The notes: a model not told the origin generated them from the sequence alone. Numbered from the stretch's first letter, positions 15,763-23,681 are shown. The stretch: DNA of 32,556 nt from UMGS1484 sp045661365 (GCA_045661365.1 JAZRFL010000115.1:1-32556); one strand, 5' to 3'. Numbers and translations are program-made.

Positions 15763-17304
15763 TTATTCAGCTTTTTCCTCTTTTGCCGCGGCAGTTTTTT
15801 TCGCGGCAGGCTTTTTGGCAGCTGTAGCTTTTTTGGCGGCGGGTTTCTTTTCGGCGGCTTCTTCCCCTTCGGCTTTGGCGGCGGGTTTCTTAGCGGCCGG
15901 TTTTTTGGCAGCGGGTTTCTTGGCTGCGGGTTTCTTTTCGCCTTCGGCTACTTCTTCTTCGCCTTTATCGGCGGCTTTTTTAGCAGTCGTTTTTTTGGCG
16001 GGAGCTTTTTTGGCGGGCTTCGCATCGGTAATAACTGCCGATTCTTTGATCAGATCTACCGCTTTGTTGGCAGTAATGTCAGAAGCCAAATCTTTGGCAG
16101 CGATCACAGCCTTAACTTGTTCTGCTTCCATTTTGTACATTTCGGCAATCTTGGTGTATTCGGCATTCAGTTCTTCTTCGGAAGCTTCCAAGTTTTCTGC
16201 CTTGGCGATTGCTTCCAGAGCCAAACGGATCTTCACTTGAGTCAAAGCGTTTTCACGGAAACCTTCACGGAAATCTTTTTCTTCCATGCCGGTATATTGC
16301 ATGTAGGTCTTCATATCCAAACCTTGGTAACGCAAGCGGTTTTCAAAGTCACGAATATTTTCGTCAATGCGAGCTTCTACCATGCAATCGGGTACTTCTA
16401 CGGTCATGCCTTCTACCACTTGACCGATCAAGGCATTTTCCACTTCGCCGTCGGCACGAGCGTTTTTGCCTTCGGTGATCTTGTCGGCAATGCTCTTTTT
16501 CAATTCGTCCAAGGTGTCGAATTCGCTGACGTCTTTGGCAAATTCATCATCCAAAGCGGGCAATTCCTTGGCTTTGAGTTCATGAATTTTGCATTTGAAC
16601 AAAGCGGCTTTCCCTTTGAGTTCTTCGGCATGATATTCTTCGGGGAAGGTTACGTTTACGTCAACTTCTTCGCCGGCATTTTTGCCTACCAATTGTTCTT
16701 CAAAACCGGGAATGAAAGAGCCGGAGCCCAATTCCAAGTTGTAGTTTTCGCCTTTACCGCCTTCAAAAGCAACGCCGTCGACGAAGCCTTCGAAATCGAT
16801 AACAGCAGTATCGCCCAATTGAGAAGCGCGGCCTTCTACGGCGATGATGCGAGCGTTGCGTTCTTGCATAGAAGCCAGTTCACGATCGATCTCGGCATCT
16901 TCTACCTTCACAACGGTACGTTCGGCTTTCAAGCCTTTGTATTCACCCAAGGTTACTTCGGGTTTGGCGGTGATCAACAATTTGAAGCTGACACCGTTTT
17001 TGTCCATAGAGATCAGTTCAAAATCCACTTTTTGTTCTGCCAATTCAATACCGGATTCATTGAGAGCGGCATCGGCAGCATCGGGATACAGTTCTTCTAA
17101 AGCGTCTTGATAAAAAACGTCTTCACCGTACATTTTGTAGATCATGTTACGGGGTGCTTTACCCTTACGGAAGCCGGGAATGGTGATGGTCTTGAGCGCT
17201 TTGGCAGTTACCTTTTCTACCGCCTTGGCAAAAGTTTCGGCGTCGATTTCTACGGTAAGTGCGTAGCGGTTGACATCTACCTTTTCGGTTGCTTTTAACG
17301 ACAT
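15763..17304 (-). CDS. tig: Trigger factor with a long Lys/Ala/Pro-rich C-terminal tail
   Basis: A 513-residue protein; trigger factors are usually about 430. The N-terminal ribosome-binding domain carries the signature G-F-R-K-G-K-A-P (44-51) that docks on ribosomal protein L23. The FKBP-type isomerase domain lies around 150-240, and the helical chaperone arms continue to about 427. Residues 428-513 form an extra tail built of K-K-P-A-A type repeats broken by acidic patches, resembling histone H1 tails. The frame continues to 17319, but GGAGG 8 nt before ATG 17304 sets the start. It binds nascent chains at the ribosome exit tunnel. It is cotranscribed with nothing obvious upstream and is followed by a terminator, then clpP and clpX. 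Confidence 0.95.
   Translation of the reverse strand: MSLKATEKVDVNRYALTVEIDAETFAKAVEKVTAKALKTITIPGFRKGKAPRNMIYKMYGEDVFYQDALEELYPDAADAALNESGIELAEQKVDFELISMDKNGVSFKLLITAKPEVTLGEYKGLKAERTVVKVEDAEIDRELASMQERNARIIAVEGRASQLGDTAVIDFEGFVDGVAFEGGKGENYNLELGSGSFIPGFEEQLVGKNAGEEVDVNVTFPEEYHAEELKGKAALFKCKIHELKAKELPALDDEFAKDVSEFDTLDELKKSIADKITEGKNARADGEVENALIGQVVEGMTVEVPDCMVEARIDENIRDFENRLRYQGLDMKTYMQYTGMEEKDFREGFRENALTQVKIRLALEAIAKAENLEASEEELNAEYTKIAEMYKMEAEQVKAVIAAKDLASDITANKAVDLIKESAVITDAKPAKKAPAKKTTAKKAADKGEEEVAEGEKKPAAKKPAAKKPAAKKPAAKAEGEEAAEKKPAAKKATAAKKPAAKKTAAAKEEKAE
15766..16023 (-). repeat. Coding repeat: K-K-P-A-A type tail of trigger factor
   Basis: These 86 codons encode a low-complexity tail. 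Four K-K-P-A-A units stand nearly back to back in the middle and further copies lie near the end, with G-E-E-E and A-E-G-E-E patches between. The DNA repeat could change copy number by slippage. Confidence 0.85.
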
Positions 17305-17324
17305 GTTTGGTTCCTCCAATATAC

Positions 17325-17359
17325 TGACTTAAAGTCATAAATTACCAAATGACACTATA
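17325..17359 (-). promoter_or_regulatory. Candidate -10 and palindrome upstream of tig
   Basis: TATAGT (17354-17359, minus strand) is a possible -10 with no clear -35. The 13-nt palindrome TGACTT-A-AAGTCA (17325-17337) lies between it and the GGAGG of tig, where a repressor or an RNA hairpin could act. Nothing else is evident in 17305-17460. Confidence 0.3.
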
Positions 17360-17460
17360 CCACAAACAAACAAAAATTTCTACTATAAATTGCGATTTTT
17401 TTGATTCTTGTGAAAATTGCAAGTGTTTTGGTTGAAATCCCTTGCGAAATTGGTAAATAT

Positions 17461-18150
17461 TTAAAATTTCTCAATCAAAAGCGGGCAAAATTGCAAGGCA
17501 TCACCCGAAACGACACGAAAGAAAATCCCGTCAACCGTTCCGTTGACCGCCGCATGCAACGCCGGTCCATGCAAATGTCCGTAGTAACATCGGGTCACCC
17601 CGTAGCGAATGAGCAGATCCATGATCTCGTCGCACCGTCGATCGGTGCAAACAGGCGGATAATGCAAAAATACAATCGGGGTCTTTCCTGTTTCGATTGC
17701 GGCTTTCAGCGAGGTTTCCAACCGAGACACCTCCCGCAACAAGACCTTGCGATCATCTTCTCCCTCGCCCATGATCCAACCTCGACTGCCGCATATGGCA
17801 AATTCCCCTGCCGTATAGCAGTTGTTGTGCAAAATTTGCAACGTGTTGAACTCTTTTTCTTGCAAAAAAGCGGTCATTTTTTTCATGGTTTCCCACCACA
17901 GATCATGATTTCCCTTGAGTATGATCTTTTGACCGGGCAATTCATGCAAAAACCGAAAATCGGCTTCGATATCGTTAAGGCGCATAGCCCAAGAAATGTC
18001 GCCCGGAATCACCACCGTGTCTTGGTCGGTGACCACCGCCCGCCAATTTTTGGACAAACGGGTTACGTAATCCTGCCAGCCCTTGAACACGTCCATGGGT
18101 TTGTCACAAGAAAAAGAAAGATGAGTATCACTAATGGCAAACAACGACAT
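17461..18150 (-). CDS. Metallophosphoesterase family protein
   Basis: A 229-residue calcineurin-like phosphoesterase. The five metal motifs are present in order: D-T-H (8-10), G-D-I-S-W (50-54), G-N-H-D (80-83), H-Y-P-P and G-H-L-H-G. No signal peptide, so cytoplasmic; substrate unknown. The frame begins at 18159, but AAAGG suits ATG 18150, and the sequence M-S-L-F-A-I-S-D-T-H places the first metal ligand at the usual distance. It is divergent from the DUF1540 gene. Confidence 0.88.
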   Translation of the reverse strand: MSLFAISDTHLSFSCDKPMDVFKGWQDYVTRLSKNWRAVVTDQDTVVIPGDISWAMRLNDIEADFRFLHELPGQKIILKGNHDLWWETMKKMTAFLQEKEFNTLQILHNNCYTAGEFAICGSRGWIMGEGEDDRKVLLREVSRLETSLKAAIETGKTPIVFLHYPPVCTDRRCDEIMDLLIRYGVTRCYYGHLHGPALHAAVNGTVDGIFFRVVSGDALQFCPLLIEKF

Positions 18151-18182
18151 GACACTCATCCTTTCATTTTTAAAAAATTAGG

Positions 18183-18188
18183 TATAAT
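18183..18188 (+). promoter_or_regulatory. -10 element of the DUF1540 gene
   Basis: A perfect TATAAT follows an A/T-rich stretch. No good -35 is seen at 16-18 nt. It is 45 nt before the ATG and 32 nt from the start of the divergent phosphoesterase gene. Confidence 0.45.
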
Positions 18189-18232
18189 CCTTTTATGCTC
18201 GGTCACACTAAGAACCGAAAGGTGGGAGAAAA

Positions 18233-18412
18233 ATGAAACACGACAAACAACAAATTCACTGTCGGGTAGAGAACTGTGTTCACCACGAACACGAGGACTG
18301 TTGCACAGCTTCGCACATTAACGTGGGCCCTCAATACGCCTGCACCGGTTCGGACACCGTCTGCTCGACCTTTAAGCCGCAGTCCAAAGACTGCTCCGGC
18401 TGCAAAGAATAG
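18233..18412 (+). CDS. DUF1540 domain-containing small Cys-rich protein
   Basis: A 59-residue protein with eight cysteines and five histidines. The arrangement C-R-V-E-N-C-V-H-H, a C-C-x-A-S-x-I-x-V-G stretch, then S-D-T-V-C-S-T-F matches the DUF1540 pattern (C-x-V-x-N-C-x-H/Y, C-x-A-x-x-I-x-V, T-x-C-x-T-F) known from Clostridia. It ends with an extra C-S-G-C pair. The Cys/His content suggests metal binding; no function is established. GGTGGGAG stands just before the ATG, and a TATAAT lies at 18183. It is convergent with thrC, with only 2 nt between the two stop codons. Confidence 0.85.
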   Translation: MKHDKQQIHCRVENCVHHEHEDCCTASHINVGPQYACTGSDTVCSTFKPQSKDCSGCKE

Positions 18413-18414
18413 GG

Positions 18415-19905
18415 TTATAGTCCCAACATGGCAACCACTTGTTGCCACAGTTCTTGTTTCTCACAAATGTCGGTGAACCGAGGCGTTGCCCCACGCAATG
18501 CCGCAATAGAAGCGGGAATCGCGTAACCCGTAGCGGCAGAAAGCTCTTCGCAAAGGGTAAACTCATCTTTGCCCTCGGTTTGCCGACCGATTGCTTCCAA
18601 CACCCCTTTGGAAAACTTAAAGGGACTGGCAGTAGAAGCAATGACCGTAACCGCATGGTCGTCGGTTTGATCTACATAGTTTTCGTACACCTGCAAAGCA
18701 ACACCGGTATGCGGATCGGCAAGGTATCCGTTACGGACAAATTGCCGTGCAATGGCGGCTTTGGTTGCGGTATCGTCGGCACAACCACCATAGAACAAAT
18801 CGGAGATCTTTGCTTTGGTGACCTCGTCAACGGTGTATTTGCCGTGTTTGGACAAATCATCCATCCACCCTTTTACCTGCTCGGCGTTGCCGTCGGTCAA
18901 GTGATAAAGCAACCGTTCCAGATTGCTGGAGATCAAAATGTCCATAGAGGGAGACAAGGTGGTATAAAAATCCCGATTGCGGTCATAGGTACCGGTACGG
19001 ATAAAGTCGGTCAAAATGTTGTTTTGGTTAGAAGCGCAAATCAATTTACCCAGCGGCACGCCCATTTGCTTGGCATAATAAGCCGCCAAGATATTGCCGA
19101 AGTTCCCGGTAGGAACCACTACGTTGACCGTTTCGCCTTGGGTGATTACCCCTTGTCCCAGCAAAGAGGCATAAGAATAAATATAGTAAATGATTTGGGG
19201 AACCAAACGACCCCAGTTAATGGAGTTCGCGCTGGAAAATGCCATGTTGCCCGCTTTCAACGCGGCGGCTTTTTGGCTGTCGGTAAAAATTTGCTTTACT
19301 CCGGTTTGGCAATCGTCGAAGTTGCCGTGTACCGCGCATACACCAACGTTATTCCCCTTTTGGGTGGTCATTTGCAATTTTTGCATGGCAGACACACCGT
19401 CGCTGGGATAAAACACCAAAATCTTCACTCCGTCAACGTCGGCAAATCCTTCCAAGGCGGCCTTACCGGTGTCCCCCGAAGTGGCAACCAAAATTACCTT
19501 GGTTTCGCCGTCGGCGGTTTTTTGCGCCGCTTTGGTCAACAAATAGGGCAAAATTTGCAACGCCAGATCCTTAAAGGCGCAGGTAGGGCCATGCCACAAT
19601 TCCAAACTGTAGGCGCTGTCGCTGATCTTAACCAGCGGGGCGGGGCGATCGTTGTCAAAACTGCCCACATAAGCCCCCTTGGCGCAGTGGTCGATTTCGT
19701 CGGGAGTATAGTCGGTCAAAAAGTACCCCAACACTTTTTTCGCCGCTTCTACATAATCCATAGCGGCAATTTCGGTCAGATCTGCCATGGTCAATTGGGG
19801 CATTTGTTGGGGAACAAACAACCCGCCTTCGGCAGAGATCCCTTGTGCTATGGCTTGAGCGGATTCTACACAAATCGAACCGTCTCTCGTGCTTGTATAT
19901 TTCAT
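18415..19905 (-). CDS. thrC: Threonine synthase
   Basis: A 496-residue PLP enzyme of fold type II that converts O-phosphohomoserine to threonine. The N-terminal region has Y-T-S-T-R-D and G-L-F-V-P. The cofactor lysine is K112 in H-G-P-T-C-A-F-K-D-L-A. The phosphate-binding stretch T-S-G-D-T-G-K-A-A follows, and P-T-G-N-F-G-N lies further on. Length fits the long (yeast/E. coli-like) class. AAGGAGG 8 nt before ATG 19905 sets the start; the open frame runs to 19944 into yraN. It is the last gene of the lepB-rbgA-rnhB-yraN series and 28 nt from yraN. Confidence 0.96.
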   Translation of the reverse strand: MKYTSTRDGSICVESAQAIAQGISAEGGLFVPQQMPQLTMADLTEIAAMDYVEAAKKVLGYFLTDYTPDEIDHCAKGAYVGSFDNDRPAPLVKISDSAYSLELWHGPTCAFKDLALQILPYLLTKAAQKTADGETKVILVATSGDTGKAALEGFADVDGVKILVFYPSDGVSAMQKLQMTTQKGNNVGVCAVHGNFDDCQTGVKQIFTDSQKAAALKAGNMAFSSANSINWGRLVPQIIYYIYSYASLLGQGVITQGETVNVVVPTGNFGNILAAYYAKQMGVPLGKLICASNQNNILTDFIRTGTYDRNRDFYTTLSPSMDILISSNLERLLYHLTDGNAEQVKGWMDDLSKHGKYTVDEVTKAKISDLFYGGCADDTATKAAIARQFVRNGYLADPHTGVALQVYENYVDQTDDHAVTVIASTASPFKFSKGVLEAIGRQTEGKDEFTLCEELSAATGYAIPASIAALRGATPRFTDICEKQELWQQVVAMLGL

Positions 19906-19933
19906 GATAAATGTCCTCCTTGTAAAGAACGTT

Positions 19934-20296
19934 TTATGCTTCAAATGCGTTTTCTATTACGTTGATGGTATGTCCACCGTTTTCGTCCAACAAAACCTCG
20001 GCAACGTCAAACCGAAACGGACCTTGGTAGCCGATACGGGCAATATACTGCAAAGCCGTATTCATAAGTCGCCGTTGTTTATGAGCATCTACCGCTTCAC
20101 GGGGCAACAGTTCCCTTGCTTGGCGGCGAGTTTTCACTTCACAAAACACCAACAATTTTTTCTTTTTCAAAATCAAATCGATTTCGCCCAAGCGGGTACG
20201 AAAATTGGCGGTTTCCACGCAGTACTTTCGATCACGGTACCATCGGCTAACCAATACTTCGCCCCACAAACCGTCTTTCTTGCTTTGTGTGATCAT
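19934..20296 (-). CDS. UPF0102 (YraN) family endonuclease-like protein
   Basis: A 120-residue protein of usual length for the family. It has the PD-(D/E)xK nuclease-like core: G-E-I-D-L-I (37-42) and C-E-V-K-T-R (52-57). The cellular role of YraN is not settled. Its ATG overlaps the stop of rnhB by 4 nt (ATGA), a coupling and a gene order (rnhB-yraN) seen in many bacteria. Confidence 0.92.
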   Translation of the reverse strand: MITQSKKDGLWGEVLVSRWYRDRKYCVETANFRTRLGEIDLILKKKKLLVFCEVKTRRQARELLPREAVDAHKQRRLMNTALQYIARIGYQGPFRFDVAEVLLDENGGHTINVIENAFEA

Positions 20297-20895
20297 TTTA
20301 ATATGTTTTTCAAAAAGCTGAGCCGATGAATGGGCGACGGCCCCAATCGGACAATGGCTTCTCGGTGGTCTTTGGTACCATACCCTTTGTGCTTGGCAAA
20401 GCCGTAACCGGGATACTGTTGTTCCATATCTAACATATAGCGATCACGGGTGACCTTGGCAAGCACGCTGGCCGCCGCAACAGAAGGCGACAATCCGTCG
20501 CCGCCGATCACGTACTCGGCAGGCACACCCAATTGCGGGGGGATTTTATTGCCGTCGATCAAGGCAAAATCCGCAGGGGGAGTTAATCCCTGTACCGCAC
20601 GAGTCATAGCCAAAAAAGTTGCTTGCAAAATATTATAGGTTTCGATTTCTTCTACCGAAGCAAAAGCAATGGAATAAGCTATCGCCTGTTCTTTGATCAC
20701 GTCAAACAATACTTCCCGCTTTTTTTCGGTCAGTTTTTTGGAATCGTTTAAGCCTTCGATCACCAAGTCGGTGGGTAAGATCACCGCCGCCGCACACACG
20801 GGACCTGCCAACGGTCCGCGGCCCGCTTCGTCCACACCGCAAACGGCACAAAAGCCGTTTTGCAAAGCGTTTTGTTCGTAGTCATAGGTCAGCAT
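20293..20895 (-). CDS. rnhB: Ribonuclease HII
   Basis: A 200-residue RNase HII that cuts RNA in RNA-DNA hybrids and removes misincorporated ribonucleotides. It has G-V-D-E-A-G-R-G-P-L-A-G (20-31; catalytic D22, E23), L-N-D-S-K-K-L (49-55), L-I-D-G-N (112-116; D114) and A-A-S-V-L-A-K-V-T-R-D (141-151). The ATG is 1 nt after the stop of rbgA, with AGGGGAG in the end of that gene as ribosome site. Confidence 0.96.
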   Translation of the reverse strand: MLTYDYEQNALQNGFCAVCGVDEAGRGPLAGPVCAAAVILPTDLVIEGLNDSKKLTEKKREVLFDVIKEQAIAYSIAFASVEEIETYNILQATFLAMTRAVQGLTPPADFALIDGNKIPPQLGVPAEYVIGGDGLSPSVAAASVLAKVTRDRYMLDMEQQYPGYGFAKHKGYGTKDHREAIVRLGPSPIHRLSFLKNILK

Positions 20896-20896
20896 G

Positions 20897-21763
20897 TTAT
20901 TCTCCCCTCGGCATTTCTAAGGTAATACGTCCCCATTTTCCGCCACGGTATTCGTCCAACACCATAACTGCGGCACGTTCGGTATCGATCTCGCCGCCCG
21001 AAATCAGCATACCCCGTTTTTTTCCGATCAACTGCAACAGTTCATAACCGTCTACGTCTTGGGGAATGGTAATTTTATACCGTTCTTCCAAACGGGAAGC
21101 ATAGTGCATTCCCACAATATCCAGCAGACGAACCGCCAGCAATTCCACATCGGTGACCATGTCCTTGATCGCACCGGTAAACGCCAACCGTTCCCCGACG
21201 GTAGGATCGTCGAACTTGGGCCAAAGCACCCCTGCTGTGTCCATCAGCTCGATTCCCTTGCCCACCGAAAACCATTGATTTCCGCGGGTAACACCGGGCT
21301 TGTCGGCAACCTTGGCCTTACTGCCGCCTGCCATACGATTGATAAACGAAGATTTCCCCACGTTGGGAATCCCAACAACCATGAGCCGCAAGGTTCGACC
21401 TACCATGCCTTTGGCTTTGTATTTTTCCAACACGTCACCCAATTGACGTTGTACCAGGTCGGTGAAATTGTTCAGACCTTTGCCTGTTTTACAATCCACC
21501 GGCAAAGCCAAAATGTTTTGCGCGGCATAATGACGAATCCACCGTAAGGTGGCTTGTTCGTCGGCAATGTCGGCTTTGTTGAGCAAGATCATACGAGGCT
21601 TGTTGCCCAACCAGCTGTCCAATTCAGGATTGCGACTGCTGACAGGGATACGAGCATCTACGATCTCAACCACGCCGTCGATCAAAGGCAAGCTTTCCCC
21701 GATCAATCGGCGGGTTTTGGCCATATGGCCCGGAAACCACTGTACTTTTACCGTATCACTCAT
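20897..21763 (-). CDS. rbgA: Ribosome biogenesis GTPase RbgA (YlqF)
   Basis: A 288-residue circularly permuted GTPase. The motif order is G4 N-K-A-D (62-65), G1 G-I-P-N-V-G-K-S-S (131-139), G2 T159, G3 D-T-A-G (175-178). The N-terminus has W-F-P-G-H-M-A-K-T, typical of the family. RbgA acts in late 50S subunit assembly. The ATG overlaps the lepB stop by one base (TAATG). Confidence 0.96.
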   Translation of the reverse strand: MSDTVKVQWFPGHMAKTRRLIGESLPLIDGVVEIVDARIPVSSRNPELDSWLGNKPRMILLNKADIADEQATLRWIRHYAAQNILALPVDCKTGKGLNNFTDLVQRQLGDVLEKYKAKGMVGRTLRLMVVGIPNVGKSSFINRMAGGSKAKVADKPGVTRGNQWFSVGKGIELMDTAGVLWPKFDDPTVGERLAFTGAIKDMVTDVELLAVRLLDIVGMHYASRLEERYKITIPQDVDGYELLQLIGKKRGMLISGGEIDTERAAVMVLDEYRGGKWGRITLEMPRGE

Positions 21764-22332
21764 TATTTAAGCACCGAAATCGATTCAAAGGGATACACCC
21801 GCAAAAAGGCTTTTCCCAAAATATATTCTTCCTTAATATCCCCCATAACGCGGCTGTCCAACGACACCGAACGATGATCGCCTAACACAAACACACAATT
21901 TTCCGCAACCACATGGGGATTGTTTTGCATACCGCTACCCATGGACAACGAGCCTTTTACATAGGGTTCCTTTAACGCAACACCGTCCACGTAAACCGTG
22001 TTGCTTTCAAAATCCAAATAAACCTCTTGGCCTTCGGTTGCGATCACTCGCTTGATAATGGGGTCGTCTTTTTCCTGCATATAATCCCGCGAGATCACCA
22101 CAATATCCCCTTGCTCGGGGGTATAAAAGGCACTGCGAATCAGAACCCGCTCATTTTCAAATACGGTGTTTTCCATAGAAGAGCCGGAAATACCAACCAT
22201 ACGAAATACAAAGGTAAACAAAAGCACCACGACCAGCACCGAAACCACAAACATTTCCAGCCATTCCAAGGTTTCTTTCCGTGCTTTATTGAACTCAACT
22301 GCACCGTTGAGAGCTGAGGATTGTTTTTTCAT
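21763..22332 (-). CDS. lepB: Signal peptidase I
   Basis: A 189-residue membrane protease with a cytoplasmic N-terminus, one membrane segment (about 26-46) and an outside catalytic domain. The Ser/Lys dyad is S52 (in G-S-S-M) and K94 (in I-I-K-R-V-I-A). The C-terminal box reads G-D-H-R-S-V-S-L-D-S-R; most relatives have G-D-N-R. The serine box reads S-M-E-N-T where S-M-x-P-T is usual. It removes signal peptides from exported proteins such as the CBM9-like and dockerin proteins here. It lies between rplS and rbgA, a common clostridial order, after a terminator-like hairpin. Confidence 0.94.
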   Translation of the reverse strand: MKKQSSALNGAVEFNKARKETLEWLEMFVVSVLVVVLLFTFVFRMVGISGSSMENTVFENERVLIRSAFYTPEQGDIVVISRDYMQEKDDPIIKRVIATEGQEVYLDFESNTVYVDGVALKEPYVKGSLSMGSGMQNNPHVVAENCVFVLGDHRSVSLDSRVMGDIKEEYILGKAFLRVYPFESISVLK

Positions 22333-22365
22333 ACCGCAATCGGCCTTTCTGTAGTAATAAAAGGA

Positions 22366-22396
22366 AAACGAGGCACACTCTGGGTGTGCCCCGTTT
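22366..22396 (-). terminator. Terminator or attenuator between rplS and lepB
   Basis: A GGCACAC/GTGTGCC stem flanked by AAACG/CGTTT with one mismatch, followed on the minus strand by TTTTCCTTTTATT. The T-tract is broken, so some read-through into lepB is likely. No separate lepB promoter is clear. Confidence 0.65.
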
Positions 22397-22428
22397 CAGG
22401 GACTTGAGGCAAAAACCCGCTGATTGTG

Positions 22429-22773
22429 TTAGCGAATTTGCTCTTTAACCTTGGCAGCCTTACCTACACGGTCACGCAGATAGTACAACTTGCTGCGACG
22501 AACACGACCGTGACGAGTGGTCTCCAACTTCACCACGTTGGGAGAATGTACGGGGAACACACGTTCTACCCCTACGCCGTAAGATACACGACGTACGGTA
22601 AAGGTTTCGGCGATACCGCTACCATTGCGAGCAATGATAGTACCCTCAAAAACCTGAATTCTTTCCCGATCGCCTTCTTTGATCTTTACGTGAACCTTTA
22701 CGGTGTCACCAATAACGATTTCGGGAGCGTTTTCCTTGAGTTGACCTGCCGTCAACTGTTTCAAAGCATCCAT
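22429..22773 (-). CDS. rplS: 50S ribosomal protein L19
   Basis: A 114-residue protein with the L19 landmarks I-G-D-T-V-K-V, G-D-R-E-R-I-Q-V-F-E-G, R-R-V-S-Y-G-V-G-V-E-R-V-F-P, and R-R-S-K-L-Y-Y-L-R. It sits at the interface of the 30S and 50S subunits. AGGAGG stands 8 nt before the ATG. Transcription starts about 115 nt upstream, leaving a folded leader. Confidence 0.97.
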   Translation of the reverse strand: MDALKQLTAGQLKENAPEIVIGDTVKVHVKIKEGDRERIQVFEGTIIARNGSGIAETFTVRRVSYGVGVERVFPVHSPNVVKLETTRHGRVRRSKLYYLRDRVGKAAKVKEQIR

Positions 22774-22810
22774 TTTAAAATCCTCCTGTTGTTTTTGACG
22801 TTCATACTTC

Positions 22811-22887
22811 CATTCGAACGAAGCATTGGACCGCCCTTTTAATGATAATCATTAATCTCGCCGCAGGATACGGCGGAAATTCGAATG
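22811..22887 (-). promoter_or_regulatory. Structured rplS leader, with a Fur-box-like palindrome
   Basis: An 8-bp outer stem (CATTCGAA/TTCGAATG, 22811-22818 with 22880-22887) closes over two hairpins: CGCCG/CGGCG (22859-22863 with 22871-22875) and TTAATGA/TCATTAA (22839-22855). A three-stem fold in front of rplS suits an L19 autoregulatory leader. The second hairpin contains AATGATAATCATT (22841-22853), identical to the core of the Fur box. Confidence 0.65.
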
Positions 22888-22894
22888 CCAAAAT

Positions 22895-22923
22895 ATAATA
22901 CCACAATCTATTTCAGAATGCAA
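22895..22923 (-). promoter_or_regulatory. rplS promoter
   Basis: TTGCAT (22918-22923), 17-nt spacer, TATTAT (22895-22900) on the minus strand. It starts only 17 nt after the dockerin gene's stop. Confidence 0.7.
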
Positions 22924-22939
22924 GTGTTTTTTTGTTTTT

Positions 22940-23680
22940 TTATAAAGTATTAATTTTGCCTACGATATACTGTAAAATCATAAGGGCAGAGTTGGCATTG
23001 ATCTTGCCCGATTGGCGAATATCTGCCGCCAATTGAGCCGCTTGGGTCAATTCAATTTTTCCTACCACATACCGCAAAACGTCCAGCGCGTCCTTGGCTC
23101 CCACCTTGCCGTCCAAATCCACGTCACCGGGCAAGTAGGCGTACAAAACAAACTCTTGTCCTTCATAGATACCGTGTAATCGATCCCCCGGCAACAAAAC
23201 GGTAGCATCGGTCACGGTTTCCGTTTTTTCCTCTACGGTCAGTTGCTGTACAAAAGACAACTGTTGTTGCAATTCTCCCACCGTTTGATTCGGGACAAGG
23301 ATCCACCCTTTGCTCACAAAATCAGGTGCTACCGTCACCTCTCGCCAAGTGGAAATTGCCGTACCGCCCATTTGTACGATTACACGGTCAGGCAAATCCA
23401 TGAACGGAATTTGTAAGGTGTGTACACCGTTGGAGGGGGCAGTGGTCTGCACCGCTTGCAACAAGTCCCCTGCCTCCCCTTTTGGGTTGATCGTATAAAC
23501 CAAGCAGGTGATTTCTTGAGATGGTACACTTTGTTGCAACGCGTAAGTAACCGATAGATTGTCTTCCTGCAAACGGGCAGAAAAAATCATAAGGGTAGGC
23601 TCGGGTTGTGCTCTTGTCCCTATGGGTACGGCAAGAAGCACCGCCACCGTCAACACCATACATATCAGTCGCTTTTTCAT
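22940..23680 (-). CDS. Secreted protein with C-terminal dockerin type I domain
   Basis: A 246-residue protein. Residues 1-24 form a signal peptide (M-K-K-R start, hydrophobic core, T-R-A cleavage site). The middle (25-184) is rich in beta-strands and is not recognised. Residues 185-246 form a dockerin: first repeat D-V-D-L-D-G-K-V-G-A-K-D with a complete calcium loop, then an L-x-x-L-R-Y-V-V-G helix; the second repeat, D-I-R-Q-S-G-K-I-N-A-N-S, has lost calcium ligands but keeps the helix M-I-L-Q-Y-I-V-G-K-I. Dockerins attach proteins to cohesin scaffolds; no cohesin is in the window. AAGGAGT at the end of the regulator gene serves as ribosome site, and the ATG is 1 nt after that stop. The longer frame to 23722 is rejected because it lacks a ribosome site and would bury the signal peptide. 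Confidence 0.85.
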   Translation of the reverse strand: MKKRLICMVLTVAVLLAVPIGTRAQPEPTLMIFSARLQEDNLSVTYALQQSVPSQEITCLVYTINPKGEAGDLLQAVQTTAPSNGVHTLQIPFMDLPDRVIVQMGGTAISTWREVTVAPDFVSKGWILVPNQTVGELQQQLSFVQQLTVEEKTETVTDATVLLPGDRLHGIYEGQEFVLYAYLPGDVDLDGKVGAKDALDVLRYVVGKIELTQAAQLAADIRQSGKINANSALMILQYIVGKINTL

Positions 23681-23681
23681 T

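Noticed and set aside
15766..16023. Trigger factor tail as a separate gene or a frameshift artefact
   Set aside because: The frame is continuous with the chaperone domain, with no internal start or ribosome site, and Lys/Ala/Pro tails are known on other bacterial proteins. It is kept as a real tail.
16117..17100. A 327-codon plus-strand open frame
   Set aside because: Antisense shadow of trigger factor; Phe-rich product without known features.
18439..19965. A 508-codon plus-strand open frame
   Set aside because: Antisense to thrC, which has clear PLP motifs and a strong ribosome site.
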